A stretch of 39,138 nt of DNA from an uncultured Brachyspira sp. (GTDB lineage: Bacteria; Spirochaetota; Brachyspiria; Brachyspirales; Brachyspiraceae): the NCBI RefSeq assembly GCF_910578695.1, contig NZ_CAJTQJ010000020.1, positions 1 to 39,138 of the forward strand, written 5' to 3'. Positions 7,658 to 17,953 of this stretch are shown in pieces. The translations under genes and the position numbers were made by a program. The notes beneath the pieces were generated by a model that had not been told where the DNA came from, searched no databases, and saw only the letters and a list, made by a program, of their open reading frames with translations. Within the stretch, counting starts at the first letter, position 1; every line of letters begins with the position of its first letter.

Positions 7658-8818
7658 TTATTTATATGATTTTTCTAATATATTTAATACTTCTTCATCT
7701 GTAAAATTATGAGGATCGCATTGAAATAATCCGCCCATAGCAAATCTTGCATTTTTAGCTATATCAGGCAGTTCTTCTTTTTTTATGCCGTAATCTGAAA
7801 GCTTTAAATTATGAACATTGCATGCTTTTTGTAAATCTGTCAAAGCCTCTACAAAATCTGTAGGTTTATCAGCATCTTTTCTGCCTAAAGCCTTTGCCAT
7901 ATTTATCATTTTTTCATTGCATACATTAGAAGCAGCAATAATAGTATAATATTCTTTACTGATTATAATAAGCCCTGCACCATGTTCAAGTTTAGGATAA
8001 TAAGCACTTAAAGAATGTTCAATAGAATGTTCGGCTGTGCAGCTTGAAATACTTTCAACTATTCCTGATAAGGTATTAGCCATAGCAACATCTTCTCTTG
8101 CCTTCATATTATTTCCGTCTTTTACGGCATTCGGCAAACTTTTTCCTATAAGTTCTATTGACTTTAATGCAAATAAATCGCTCATTTCACTTGCTATTTT
8201 ATTTATATATCCTTCTGTACTATGAAACAAAGCATCAAAACCTTGATAAGCTGTAAGCAGAGGGGGCACTGTTTTCATAAGTTCAGGATCAACTATAGAA
8301 AGATAGGGATAAGTTTTTTCATATCCGAAGCCTATTTTTTCTTTTCCATTAGTTATTACAGTCCAAGGATCTGCCTCTGTTCCTGTTCCTGCAGTAGTAG
8401 TTACAGCAACTATAGGAAGAGGATCATTCGGTATGCTCTTGCCTTTGCCTGTGCCTCCGAATATATAATCCCAATAATCGCCTTCATTAGAAGCCATAAT
8501 AGCAATAGATTTTGAAGAGTCAATACTGCTGCCGCCTCCTATACCTATTATAAAATCGCAGTTTTCTTTTTTTGATAAAGCTGCACCTTCCATTACATGT
8601 TCTTTAATAGGATTAGGAAGAATTTTATCAAATAAGCAGTAACTTATATTAGCTTTATCGAGCTCTTCTTCTAATCTTTTTAAATATCCGTACTTTTTTA
8701 TAGAAGTTCCGCCTGTAACTATTAATGCTTTTTTGCCGGGTAATTTCTGCTTATGCAGTTTATTTAATGAGCCGCATCCGAATATTAATTTACTAGGCAT
8801 ATAAAAATTGAAATTCAT
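7658..8818 (-). CDS. Iron-containing alcohol dehydrogenase
   Basis: 386 residues from the chosen start. Group III Fe-dependent dehydrogenases interconvert alcohols and aldehydes with NAD(P)H in fermentation; this one resembles butanol dehydrogenases (BdhA/YqhD type). The NAD(P)-binding GGGSSIDSSKSIA segment is clear, as are TTTAGTGTEADPWTVIT and the metal ligands Asp and His in QGFDALFHSTEGY and the two His of AEHSIEHSLSAYYPKLEHGAGL. The C-terminus GGLFQCDPHNFTDEEVLNILEKS is family-typical. ATG 8818 is preferred because GGGGG lies 5 bases before it; the upstream in-frame ATG at 8830 contains that Shine-Dalgarno within its own codons. Monocistronic. Confidence 0.92.
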   Translation of the reverse strand: MNFNFYMPSKLIFGCGSLNKLHKQKLPGKKALIVTGGTSIKKYGYLKRLEEELDKANISYCLFDKILPNPIKEHVMEGAALSKKENCDFIIGIGGGSSIDSSKSIAIMASNEGDYWDYIFGGTGKGKSIPNDPLPIVAVTTTAGTGTEADPWTVITNGKEKIGFGYEKTYPYLSIVDPELMKTVPPLLTAYQGFDALFHSTEGYINKIASEMSDLFALKSIELIGKSLPNAVKDGNNMKAREDVAMANTLSGIVESISSCTAEHSIEHSLSAYYPKLEHGAGLIIISKEYYTIIAASNVCNEKMINMAKALGRKDADKPTDFVEALTDLQKACNVHNLKLSDYGIKKEELPDIAKNARFAMGGLFQCDPHNFTDEEVLNILEKSYK

Positions 8819-8910
8819 ATTATCCCCCATTATATAAATATATTATGTTTACTATTATATCTTTATATTATATTTAAATCAAATTGATAGTATTATTATG
8901 CTGTTTTTAT

Positions 8911-11900
8911 TTAAGATGAAGAATAAGGAAATTTTTTTATTATTTGAAGATACTTTATAAATCTTTTTATTTTTATATTTTTTTTATTAACGGCTAATGC
9001 CTTTTTATAATATTCTAAAGAATTATTATAATATTCATTTACTTCTCTGTTTTTCTTATATTTAAAATAATAACAAATTCCAATGCTGAAATATACTTCA
9101 TAATCATTTTTACCATAATATTTATTATCTATAGACAAATTATAATTATATATAGCTTTGTCAAGATACTCATCATCTTGTTTTTGTTTTTTATACAAAA
9201 GTAAATATATATCCCCAATCAATGAATATGCTTTAATATTGCCGAGTTTTACAGATTTATACAAATTATGAAATGCATTTTCTATATAATCAATTTTCAA
9301 AGTTTTTTCAAATAAATGTTTTAATATTAAAGCTTTATTATAATTGCATTTAGGATAATTATTATTAATATCCAAAACTCTGCTGTAGCAATGAAATGAA
9401 TGAATTATATACTCATAATTATTAGTTTTTAAAAATATACTATAATATAAATTTCCCATATTAAAATAATAATCTATATTGTTATTTTCTATACCTGAAA
9501 TATATTCCAAATAAAATAAAGTAAATAATGCATATTTTATTTTTTTAGTAATTTTAAATAAATACTGAAAATAATCTATGCATAGCTTTATAGAAAGTAT
9601 ATCATTGCTAAAATTATTTAAGTATTTTCCTGCTTTTATAAGATATTTATTATTTTTATAAATATCATACATAACATTATTTAATATAAATAAATACTTA
9701 TTTGCTAATACCTTATTATCTGTTAAAAGGGAAGTATACTTATCAATATAATCGTTTATAGAAGCCTTATCATCATATTCAGTAAATAGCATATAATAAA
9801 CAGAGCTTAATTTTTTATAAATAGAATTGATGCCTATACCATAATTTACAGCCTTATCATAATATTCTATGCATTTTATAATATATTGGTATTTTGTTTC
9901 TCTGTCTAAATCATTATTAGATATTTTTAAAATATATAAATCTCCAAGCCCTTCTAATGCTGTTAATGAATTTTCATTATTATATAGTATAGCTTCAAAG
10001 CAGGAATGAGAATTATTAAATATTCCATTAACATTATAAACTCCGTAAACTATATAATATAAAAATCCCAAATTTTCTATAGCAGAATAATACATATTAT
10101 CAATATTAATAGCCTCAAGATAATTGCTTTCAGCTAATTTATAATCTTCAAATCTGCTTTCAATTATTCTTAAATGATAAAGAAGTGCCGAATTATAATA
10201 TAATGTTTTATCATACTGATTGATTTCTAATGCATAATTAAAATTATCCAAAGCCGTATTATAATCTTTTATATCTTTTTTTATTTTATATTTTTCATAA
10301 TAAAGTATAGCTTTCTGAGATAAAGTTTTCATATCATATTTGAAATTTTTAAAATGCTTATCTATATATTTTAATGATAAATCAAAATATTTATTTGTAT
10401 TATGATCTTCTATATATTTTAATCTGTAAAGTTCGCTTACGGCAATAAAAGAATTTGAACGGCTGAAAAATAATAATGATTTAGTAAAAAAATCATCTCT
10501 TAAATTATAATTAGATATTTCAAAATTATCTTTTAAACTTTCAAAATATAAATAATAATAAAAATATCCCATATTATAATCAGCATAATATTTTAAAATA
10601 TAGTCAGAATCTAATACTCCGTCATTTAATAAAGTTTCATAATCATTTAATGATAATGTAAAATAATTTGAATCATTAAAATAATTAAATGCCAATCGGT
10701 ATAACTCAAATCTGTTAATATAAGTATAAAAATAACTGCTGTCAATGTTAATTGCCTTATTATAAAAAAGCATAGCATTGTCAAAATCTTCTTTGTTTTT
10801 AGTTATATTAAATTTAACTTCATACAAGTAGGCAATTGAGTTTAATATATCGCATTCATTTAAATCTAAATGATTGAATGAAGAAATAGCTGCATTAAAA
10901 TACAAATCATCTAAAGTATTTTTATAGCATAATATATATAGATGAGCCATAAAATAATATGCATTATTATCTGTATCTTTAGCTTTATCATAATAATTCA
11001 TAGCTAAAATAAAATCTTCTATATCTTTTGTTAAATCATATTTTACAGCATAAGTATATCCTAAAATATTATAATAATTACTGCAGTTTTCTATATTTTC
11101 TAATATTGAAACGGCATCATCATAGAAATATATATATTTGCTGTATTTAAACATAATTGCATGCAAAAAAGCAACATTAATTAATGTATTGATATCATCA
11201 TTTACATAATATAATTCTATATAATAATTTACAGCAAGCAAATAATAATCAGAATTTTTAGTAAATAAAAATTTATCCTTATATAATTTAGCTGTATAGT
11301 ATAATGCAAAAATATTATCATTATCAAAATCTAAAATATTCAAATATGCTTCAGCTGCAATATCAAAATATTTTTCTTTTTCAGCATTAGAATATTTGTA
11401 TTTATATAATGAAAAAATATTATAGCTTAAATTAATATCATTTTTTATTAAAGTTAATACTTGTTTATAGCATTCTAAAGATTTATTAAAATATTCATTG
11501 TCTTTAGTATTAATATATTTAAAATGATAAAGTATTGCTAAAATAAAATAACTTATCTCATTATTATGATGTATTATTTTATTTATATGATCTAATGCCA
11601 AATCATAATAAATATTATCAAAATTATAAATATATTTTGTATAGTATAAAAAAGCAGCTTTGTTTCTAGCATATAAATTACCGCTGTTTTTTATAAGTAT
11701 AGAATTAATTCCCGCTATAACATTTTCAAAACTTTCATCATCTCCATTATAAGCATATTCATCTATATAGGAATCTATTAGTATTTGAATTATAGCAGTA
11801 TCATTATATCTTATATTTAACTCTTTATTATCTTTTATTTTTTTAATGCAGTCATAAAAATATTCATCATTATATTCTAAAGTTTCAAAATTAAGTTTTT

Positions 11901-11958
11901 TAAGAAAGGAAAGTCCTGAATCTGCTTTCATATTATTGATAAAATTATAATAATTCAT
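8911..11958 (-). CDS. Large TPR-repeat protein
   Basis: 1015 residues, almost entirely degenerate tetratricopeptide-like helical repeats. Each unit is about 34-38 residues with the spacing FY(D/N)KAI-NI(D/N), such as ALDHINKIIHHNNE, AINYYDKAKD-like and SLEYYKKALAVNKKN at the C-terminus. A KFNITKNKEDFD-type insert recurs, so the unit is closer to the elongated repeat seen in other spirochaete TPR proteins. No signal peptide, membrane segment or catalytic domain is visible, suggesting a cytosolic scaffold. It is extremely rich in Asn, Tyr, Asp and Ile, as expected from the AT bias. Function is not recognisable. It is transcribed alone. Confidence 0.85.
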   Translation of the reverse strand: MNYYNFINNMKADSGLSFLKKLNFETLEYNDEYFYDCIKKIKDNKELNIRYNDTAIIQILIDSYIDEYAYNGDDESFENVIAGINSILIKNSGNLYARNKAAFLYYTKYIYNFDNIYYDLALDHINKIIHHNNEISYFILAILYHFKYINTKDNEYFNKSLECYKQVLTLIKNDINLSYNIFSLYKYKYSNAEKEKYFDIAAEAYLNILDFDNDNIFALYYTAKLYKDKFLFTKNSDYYLLAVNYYIELYYVNDDINTLINVAFLHAIMFKYSKYIYFYDDAVSILENIENCSNYYNILGYTYAVKYDLTKDIEDFILAMNYYDKAKDTDNNAYYFMAHLYILCYKNTLDDLYFNAAISSFNHLDLNECDILNSIAYLYEVKFNITKNKEDFDNAMLFYNKAINIDSSYFYTYINRFELYRLAFNYFNDSNYFTLSLNDYETLLNDGVLDSDYILKYYADYNMGYFYYYLYFESLKDNFEISNYNLRDDFFTKSLLFFSRSNSFIAVSELYRLKYIEDHNTNKYFDLSLKYIDKHFKNFKYDMKTLSQKAILYYEKYKIKKDIKDYNTALDNFNYALEINQYDKTLYYNSALLYHLRIIESRFEDYKLAESNYLEAINIDNMYYSAIENLGFLYYIVYGVYNVNGIFNNSHSCFEAILYNNENSLTALEGLGDLYILKISNNDLDRETKYQYIIKCIEYYDKAVNYGIGINSIYKKLSSVYYMLFTEYDDKASINDYIDKYTSLLTDNKVLANKYLFILNNVMYDIYKNNKYLIKAGKYLNNFSNDILSIKLCIDYFQYLFKITKKIKYALFTLFYLEYISGIENNNIDYYFNMGNLYYSIFLKTNNYEYIIHSFHCYSRVLDINNNYPKCNYNKALILKHLFEKTLKIDYIENAFHNLYKSVKLGNIKAYSLIGDIYLLLYKKQKQDDEYLDKAIYNYNLSIDNKYYGKNDYEVYFSIGICYYFKYKKNREVNEYYNNSLEYYKKALAVNKKNIKIKRFIKYLQIIKKFPYSSS

Positions 11959-12068
11959 ATATCATTAATTTAGAATATATAATATAATTAATTATATATA
12001 AAAAATAATTTATTTAAATATATTTATTTATCAAAAATACTATTTTTTTATTATTAATTATTAAAAAA

Positions 12069-14843
12069 TTACCAAGACATTTGAACACCTAGTCCTACAT
12101 AAATATCATTTAATGACGGATAATTTTTTAATGTATTATCATCTATTTTTTTAGGCAGATTTAAAGCAAACATTATATAAGGCTCTCCTGTTACAATATT
12201 TTGATGTCCTGAAACAGGAATACTTGCATTAAAACCTAATTTCAATGCTGCAGAATGCATATAATCTTTAGAGAAGTATGCATATCTATATGATAAAGAT
12301 GCAAAGAAATTATCAAAATATATATGGCTTAAATTAAAATGAGAACTCAAATAACCTAAAAGCTCAATATCTCCTCCTAAAAAATAATTTGACTTATATT
12401 TTTTGTTTTGCACATAAGCATAAAATTCTTCAGGTGCCTTTACTTCTCTTGCCCCAAATACTGCAGAAGCTCCGTCAAATGCGGTATTTGTACCGAATGC
12501 ATAAGAACCGTAAAAACTTGCCCTTATAGGAATATATCTTGTCTGAAACTTAGTGCTGAAATCTACTGCAAATTTATTATATTTAATTGAATATGTAGGA
12601 TAAACTGTAATATTTACTAAATCATCTCTATAAGGCTTATCATTTTGAACTCTGAAAATCATTGAAGCTTTTAAAGAAACATTGAAAGTATATGAAGAAT
12701 ATTTCCAATTAAATGCTGATGAAGTATTGGTTTTAGGATTAACAAATTCTGAAAATAAAGCTCCTATAACTGAAGGTTCAAGTAAAAAATAAAGCTTATC
12801 GCTTTCAGTATTAAGGATAAACTGCATAGCAATATAAGAGTTTAATCTCCAATAGTTATAAGAAGAATATACCACATCGCTTTTAAATCCGAAATATAAA
12901 GGATAAAGAAAATTAAAAGATGTAACAGTAAGCTCGGTTTGAAGAAAATTAGAAGGTATATCATATCCTATCCAAATTGAAGCTAAATTATTTAATGCAG
13001 GAGTAGATATATAAGATAATATTCCAAGCCCATTAATAATTAAAGGAAATGTATTATTAATCTGAGGCAGAGGAATCCACATAGCCCAAGGCTTTAAATA
13101 TTTAAAAGCATTATAATTTCCAAGCTCCATTTCGGGATTAAACTCATATTTATTTATTTCTTTATCAGTATATTCAATTTTTTTTGATATGGATTCTTTA
13201 TCAGTATATCTCATAATACTGTCATACTCTGAAAATCTTCCCTTATAATAAATATCTTCTCCTGCATAAACAGCAGAAAATACACCGCCTGAATAATCTT
13301 TAGTATAAAGCTTCATACTATTATTATTTAAATCTATTTCTCCAAGTTTATAATATCTGTCATCATTATTATAAGAAAATAGAAGTTTATTATTTGAATG
13401 CCTTAAATATCTTACATAATTAAGAGTATTATCTTTAGTATCGATATATTTAATAGATTTATTATTATAATTAAATACTGCCAAATGCTTTATTCCGTTT
13501 TCTGTAATTATCAATGCTATATTATTATCATCAATAACAGCAGGCGAACTGTATCCGAAATTATCATTAGCAGGAAGTAAAATTTCTTTTTCATTATTTT
13601 CATTTATATATACTAAAATAGAATTATGCAAATCTTTTGATACGCCTATTATGCCTTCTTTGAAATATCTTGCATACTGCAAATCAAACCATTTTCTTTT
13701 TGTTCTTATTTTTTTATTTAAATCATATTCTTTAATGATATATTTATAAAGTCCTCCGCTGTACATTACAGAAACTATCAGAGCATTTTTTCCGTCTTTT
13801 GATATATCCAAACTTTCAGATCCTCTGTCTATTAAAAATTCCAATTTCAAATCTTTTTTATTATCCTGATTATTTCTTTCTTTTTTATATGAGTATAATG
13901 CTCCGATATCTCCGTCTATATAATAAACTGTATCATCATAAGAATAAATATCATTAATAAAAGTTTCCTTATCATTTACTTTCATATTTTCGCTTGGATT
14001 AATATTTTCTAATGCGAGAGAGCTTTGAAAGTCATACCATACTTCATTAAACTTAATGCCGTATACCTTTTTAAAAGCTCCGTAAACTCCTGAATTATAA
14101 ACCAAAAAAGAAAAATGAAGTTTAGTATGCATTCTATTCCAAAACTCATTATACTTTTCCATTCCGAATCTTTCCTGAAGATATTTTGAAAATAAGCCTC
14201 CATATTCATAATAAACATTTCCATAAGGCATTTTAGTCCAAACATAGGAAACTTGAATAGGAGTTCTGAAATTTCCTTCAAACATATCCTGTCTTAATCT
14301 CTGTTTTACTAAAGGATCATTAGCCCTGCCGAAACCTGTAAAACTTTCCATACTCACAGGAGCTCCTTCAATCATAAAAGGCATAGCATTAATATGCACA
14401 AATGATGCCCAATTGCCTAATATCTTAGTAGAAAGTCCTGTATTTTCTGAAGTCATTGAAAGCAAATGAGTGAGTTCATGTATAAATACTGATTCAAAAT
14501 TATTACTGTAGCTGGTAAAGTTCTCATCTAAATTTGTATCATAAAGTATTAAACTTGAATAAGGGAGTATCATAGCAGCTGAATTAAATAAATTAAAATC
14601 AGGAGTTATAGTTATTGCTATTTTTCCTCTTACAGTGCTATTTAAAATTTTAGAATATTTTTCGTATATATTATCAGCAGTTTTTGCAAGATTCTCTGCA
14701 GTTCTCCTTGACTCTATAGGAAATATAATTTCAAATTTTTTCGTTTGTATAGTATATAGCTTTCTAAACGGCTTGAAAACTTGAGGATAAAGCCTGACGC
14801 AAAAAATATTTATTATACATAAAAAAATAAAAAACTTTTTCAT
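12069..14843 (-). CDS. Surface metallopeptidase-like protein with C-terminal barrel
   Basis: 924 residues. A signal peptide covers about residues 1-20 (KKFFIFLCIINIFCVRLYP). Residues about 30-280 form a gluzincin-like domain: HELTH at 122-126 supplies two zinc-ligand His and the catalytic Glu, and FMIEGAP has Glu159 as a likely third ligand, the usual EG spacing for the peptidase MA group. Residues about 280-580 read as repeated beta strands with YxxD turns, consistent with a propeller (DISKDGKNALIVS). The last 300 residues alternate aromatic and polar residues (SYRYAYFSKDYMHSAALKLGFNASIPV) and end in MSW, as outer-membrane barrels do. Together this suggests an outer-membrane-anchored, exported protease. 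Activity is inferred from motifs only. Confidence 0.75.
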   Translation of the reverse strand: MKKFFIFLCIINIFCVRLYPQVFKPFRKLYTIQTKKFEIIFPIESRRTAENLAKTADNIYEKYSKILNSTVRGKIAITITPDFNLFNSAAMILPYSSLILYDTNLDENFTSYSNNFESVFIHELTHLLSMTSENTGLSTKILGNWASFVHINAMPFMIEGAPVSMESFTGFGRANDPLVKQRLRQDMFEGNFRTPIQVSYVWTKMPYGNVYYEYGGLFSKYLQERFGMEKYNEFWNRMHTKLHFSFLVYNSGVYGAFKKVYGIKFNEVWYDFQSSLALENINPSENMKVNDKETFINDIYSYDDTVYYIDGDIGALYSYKKERNNQDNKKDLKLEFLIDRGSESLDISKDGKNALIVSVMYSGGLYKYIIKEYDLNKKIRTKRKWFDLQYARYFKEGIIGVSKDLHNSILVYINENNEKEILLPANDNFGYSSPAVIDDNNIALIITENGIKHLAVFNYNNKSIKYIDTKDNTLNYVRYLRHSNNKLLFSYNNDDRYYKLGEIDLNNNSMKLYTKDYSGGVFSAVYAGEDIYYKGRFSEYDSIMRYTDKESISKKIEYTDKEINKYEFNPEMELGNYNAFKYLKPWAMWIPLPQINNTFPLIINGLGILSYISTPALNNLASIWIGYDIPSNFLQTELTVTSFNFLYPLYFGFKSDVVYSSYNYWRLNSYIAMQFILNTESDKLYFLLEPSVIGALFSEFVNPKTNTSSAFNWKYSSYTFNVSLKASMIFRVQNDKPYRDDLVNITVYPTYSIKYNKFAVDFSTKFQTRYIPIRASFYGSYAFGTNTAFDGASAVFGAREVKAPEEFYAYVQNKKYKSNYFLGGDIELLGYLSSHFNLSHIYFDNFFASLSYRYAYFSKDYMHSAALKLGFNASIPVSGHQNIVTGEPYIMFALNLPKKIDDNTLKNYPSLNDIYVGLGVQMSW

Positions 14844-14888
14844 AAATAAGCGATGTTTAGTATATTATAATTCATCTTTTTTGCAAGC

Positions 14889-15302
14889 TTATATATCAGC
14901 TTTATTTTTAATTATTATAATTCCTGCATATAAAGATATTAGTCCCAAAGCTGTCAGTAAAATATAAATACATATTTCAGAAAAAGGAAGTTTTATATTT
15001 CTAGGCTTATCAGGCTCATACCATAAAGCTATTTTATCTCCTTTTTTTCTAAAAGGATAATAGCTTTTTAAAGTTGTATACAGCTTTCCGTATTTATCAG
15101 TTTCATAGCTTATCAGCATCGTATTTTCATATCTTAACTTTCTATATTTATATACTTTTTTTCTATTATACTTTTCAACTATGCATACGGTATGCTTATA
15201 ATTTTTTGAAGTCTTAAAAAGATAAATAAATCCTATTATTCCTGATAATAATAAAAATATTCCTAATATAAAAAACATTAATTCATATATTTTTTTATTC
15301 AT
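14889..15302 (-). CDS. DUF3592-like membrane protein
   Basis: 137 residues with an N-terminal membrane helix (about 8-30), a central soluble beta domain and a C-terminal membrane helix (about 108-130). The centre has TVCIVEKYNRKK...YENTMLISYETD and KKGDKIALWYEPDKPRN, matching the DUF3592 layout in which a G-x-V-x-V-x-Y-P-x-P segment precedes the last helix. Function of the family is unknown. It is 45 bases upstream of the metallopeptidase-like gene on the same strand and may be co-transcribed with it. Confidence 0.7.
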   Translation of the reverse strand: MNKKIYELMFFILGIFLLLSGIIGFIYLFKTSKNYKHTVCIVEKYNRKKVYKYRKLRYENTMLISYETDKYGKLYTTLKSYYPFRKKGDKIALWYEPDKPRNIKLPFSEICIYILLTALGLISLYAGIIIIKNKADI

Positions 15303-15370
15303 ATACTAATATTCCAATAAATTTAGAATTAAATACTAAATTAAGACTGACTTTTATATATAAATATTTT

Positions 15371-16546
15371 TTAACTAGTTTTATCTTTTTTAAAAATACC
15401 CTGAAGCATTAAAGCCAAAGCCCCGTCTCCTGTAACATTGCATGCAGTTCCGAAACTGTCCTGTAATGCAAATATAGCAAGTATCAAAGCAGTTCCGTCA
15501 TTGTTAAATCCCAAAACTGAAATTATTATACCCAAAGATGCAACTACAGTTCCGCCGGGCACTCCCGGAGCACCTACAGCAAATATGCCTAGAAGTATAA
15601 TAAATAAAATCATAGTGCCTATAGGAGGAATATGCCCATATAATATTTTAGATATAGTCATAACAAAAAAAGTTTCTGTTAATACTGAACCGCATAAATG
15701 TATAGTCGCTCCCATAGGTATAGCAAAGTCTACAATATCTTTATCCAAAGCATCAGATTTGCCTGCACATTTTAAAGCTACAGGCAAGGTGGCGGCTGAT
15801 GACATAGTTCCTACAGCGGTAAAGTAGGCAGGTCCGTAATGCTTTAATACTCTTATAGGGTTTTTCTTTGATATAATTCCCGCTATAGTGTATAAAACCG
15901 TAAGCCATATAAAATGTCCTGCTATTGTTATTATTATGATGATTAAAAATATAGGAATACTTTTAATTATAGTTCCTTCATAAGATAAAGTAGCAAAAGT
16001 AGAGCCTATATAAAAAGGAAGTATCGGTACTACTATATTATTTACTAAAAATAAAATTATATTATTAAGCTCATCTAATAAATTTTCAAAATACTGAGAT
16101 TTAGTTTTAACTATAGCAACTCCTCCGCATATAGCTAAAAATAATGCTGTTATTACAGGAAATAGCGGATTAATATCTAATTTAAATATCATTTCAGGAA
16201 GTGCTTTTCCTCCTGCAACATTTGAAGCTATATTCAAATTCGGTATAATAGCATATCCTGCAATAACTGAAAACAAAGCAGCACCCACAGAAGAAAGATA
16301 TGCAAGTGCAAGCATAACGCCAAGCATTTTATTTGCTTTATTTCCCATTCTGGTAATGGCAGGAGCTATAAATCCTAATACTATTAAAGGCACCATAAAT
16401 GATATTACCTGATTAAGTACATACTTTATAGACTGCACAACATTAATCACAGCAGCATTTGATAATATGCCTATTACAACTCCTATAGCTATGCCTAACA
16501 GCAGTTTTATTAATAAATAATCTTTTTTATTTTCTATATTTTTCAT
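15371..16546 (-). CDS. Dicarboxylate/amino acid:cation symporter (DAACS family)
   Basis: 391 residues, multi-pass inner membrane protein. DAACS carriers take up glutamate, aspartate, C4-dicarboxylates or serine/threonine with Na+ or H+. The diagnostic serine-rich re-entrant loop is TMSSAATLPVALKCAG. It is followed by IPMGATIHLCGSVLTE (TM7 motif), GAPGVPGGTVVASLG (second hairpin loop) and DSFGTACNVTGDGA (TM8 substrate and cation site). The usual Arg that selects acidic substrates in TM8 is not seen in that segment, so a neutral or other substrate is possible. Transcribed alone. Confidence 0.92.
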   Translation of the reverse strand: MKNIENKKDYLLIKLLLGIAIGVVIGILSNAAVINVVQSIKYVLNQVISFMVPLIVLGFIAPAITRMGNKANKMLGVMLALAYLSSVGAALFSVIAGYAIIPNLNIASNVAGGKALPEMIFKLDINPLFPVITALFLAICGGVAIVKTKSQYFENLLDELNNIILFLVNNIVVPILPFYIGSTFATLSYEGTIIKSIPIFLIIIIITIAGHFIWLTVLYTIAGIISKKNPIRVLKHYGPAYFTAVGTMSSAATLPVALKCAGKSDALDKDIVDFAIPMGATIHLCGSVLTETFFVMTISKILYGHIPPIGTMILFIILLGIFAVGAPGVPGGTVVASLGIIISVLGFNNDGTALILAIFALQDSFGTACNVTGDGALALMLQGIFKKDKTS

Positions 16547-16629
16547 AAAATTATCCTTAAATTTTTATATATAAAAAATAGTATATTCAATTTATATATG
16601 TTTGCAAATTATATTTTTATTTTTAAATA

Positions 16630-17610
16630 CTATGAAGATAAAAAAGTATTATGCATAAAATTTATACCCTGAACTATATTTTTTTCCTTCATTTTTTTTG
16701 TTATAAGATTTATTATTTCGCTTTTTGATTTTTTCCATTTAGGAGCTATTAAACTATCTCCCAAACTATCTCCCATTAAACGGGATATTATAATATCGGA
16801 GCGTGTAAAAGAAACAGCATCTGTCATTAATTCTATATAAAAATCTTCATCTAAAACAGGAAAATCATATTTTTTGTATATGCTTTCAAAATAAGAATCT
16901 TTTACTATATCAAGCTGATGAAATTTTACGGCATCAATTTTTAATGATGATGCATCTTTAACTGTTTTCATCATATCATCTCTGCTTTCTAATTCTATGC
17001 TGTTATTATTAATTTTTTTAGGCAGTCCGAATATTATATGCGTACATATTATGATATTATTATAATTGTTTTTTATATGATTTACCATTTCAGCAAAAGA
17101 ATTATAATTATGTCCTCTATTAATAAACTTTGAAGTTTCATCATTTGAAGACTGAAGCCCCATTTCAAGCCAAATTTCTTTGCCTGATGATTCAGATAAA
17201 TCATTAAGTTTTTTTAATACATCATCTTCAAGCATATCGCTTCTTGCTCCGAACATAAGCCCTACGCAGTCATTAAAATGTACTAAATTATAAGCATACT
17301 TTAATGATTCTTTGGAGGCTAATGATGATAATGGTGTTCCAAGCTGAAAATATGCATAGAATTTTTGGTATCTGCCTCTATAATTTTTAACACCGTTTAT
17401 CCATTGATTATTTATATCTTCTTTTGCAATATAAGGAGGTTTATAGCTATTTAAATTACAGAATCGGCATCCTCCTTCATTGATTTTATGTGCACAGCCG
17501 AAATTCGTATCTATGGATATTTTACCTACCTTTGCTTGGAATTTATTTTTCACATAATCAGAAAATGAATAATAGTTTTTATCATTTTTTATATTGTTTT
17601 TGTTTTGCAT
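16630..17610 (-). CDS. Radical SAM protein, TIGR01212/YhcC-like
   Basis: 326 residues. Cys39, Cys48 and Cys51 (FGCAHKINEGGCRFC) form a Cx8CxxC cluster site, shorter than the Cx11CxxC form I associate with the YhcC family. QLGTPLSSLASKESLKYAYN, GARSDMLEDDVLKKL, WLEMGLQSSNDETSKFINRGH, CTHIIFGLPKKINNNS and AVKFHQLDIVKDS match the order of the YhcC/TIGR01212 radical SAM domain. The cluster would bind a 4Fe-4S centre that cleaves S-adenosylmethionine. The substrate of this family is not established to my knowledge. Transcribed alone. Confidence 0.85.
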   Translation of the reverse strand: MQNKNNIKNDKNYYSFSDYVKNKFQAKVGKISIDTNFGCAHKINEGGCRFCNLNSYKPPYIAKEDINNQWINGVKNYRGRYQKFYAYFQLGTPLSSLASKESLKYAYNLVHFNDCVGLMFGARSDMLEDDVLKKLNDLSESSGKEIWLEMGLQSSNDETSKFINRGHNYNSFAEMVNHIKNNYNNIIICTHIIFGLPKKINNNSIELESRDDMMKTVKDASSLKIDAVKFHQLDIVKDSYFESIYKKYDFPVLDEDFYIELMTDAVSFTRSDIIISRLMGDSLGDSLIAPKWKKSKSEIINLITKKMKEKNIVQGINFMHNTFLSS

Positions 17611-17953
17611 ACTAATATCAGTATATCAGAAAATAAATTTTTTAAAACCAAAAAAATAGGTATTATTCATTATAAATGAAGTTTACAGATATTATTAACA
17701 AAAAAATAGGAGCTGTAATAGATTTTAAAATTTAAGTATGACTTTTACAGCATTACATTATTAAAAGAAAATTAGATAATTACATATTCTATTTATAGTT
17801 ATAATGTTTTAATAATCTTAAAGTTGAAAAACAATTAGAAATCATATATAATTCATCAAATATAATACAGCCTACAAAGTTTTTATATATTTTACAAAAT
17901 ATGATTTTTTTGTATTTTATATAAATTAATTTTATAAAAAAATAGGAGTGAAT
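17611..17953. other. Intergenic region between divergent genes
   Basis: No gene is visible. GCTGTAA at 17712 can pair with TTACAGC at 17746-17752 around a 27-base loop. A weak promoter-like TTTACA at 17891 lies before A/T-rich sequence and the barrel gene. Nothing else stands out. Confidence 0.4.

Noticed and set aside
12408..12590. Plus-strand frame inside the metallopeptidase gene, and similar frames inside purA, the thiolase, rib and terminase genes
   Set aside because: They overlap strong genes on the other strand or in another frame, have no start signals and no recognisable domains.
14009..14281. 90-codon minus-strand frame inside the metallopeptidase gene
   Set aside because: It is in another frame of a well-supported 924-residue gene, with no signs of independent coding.
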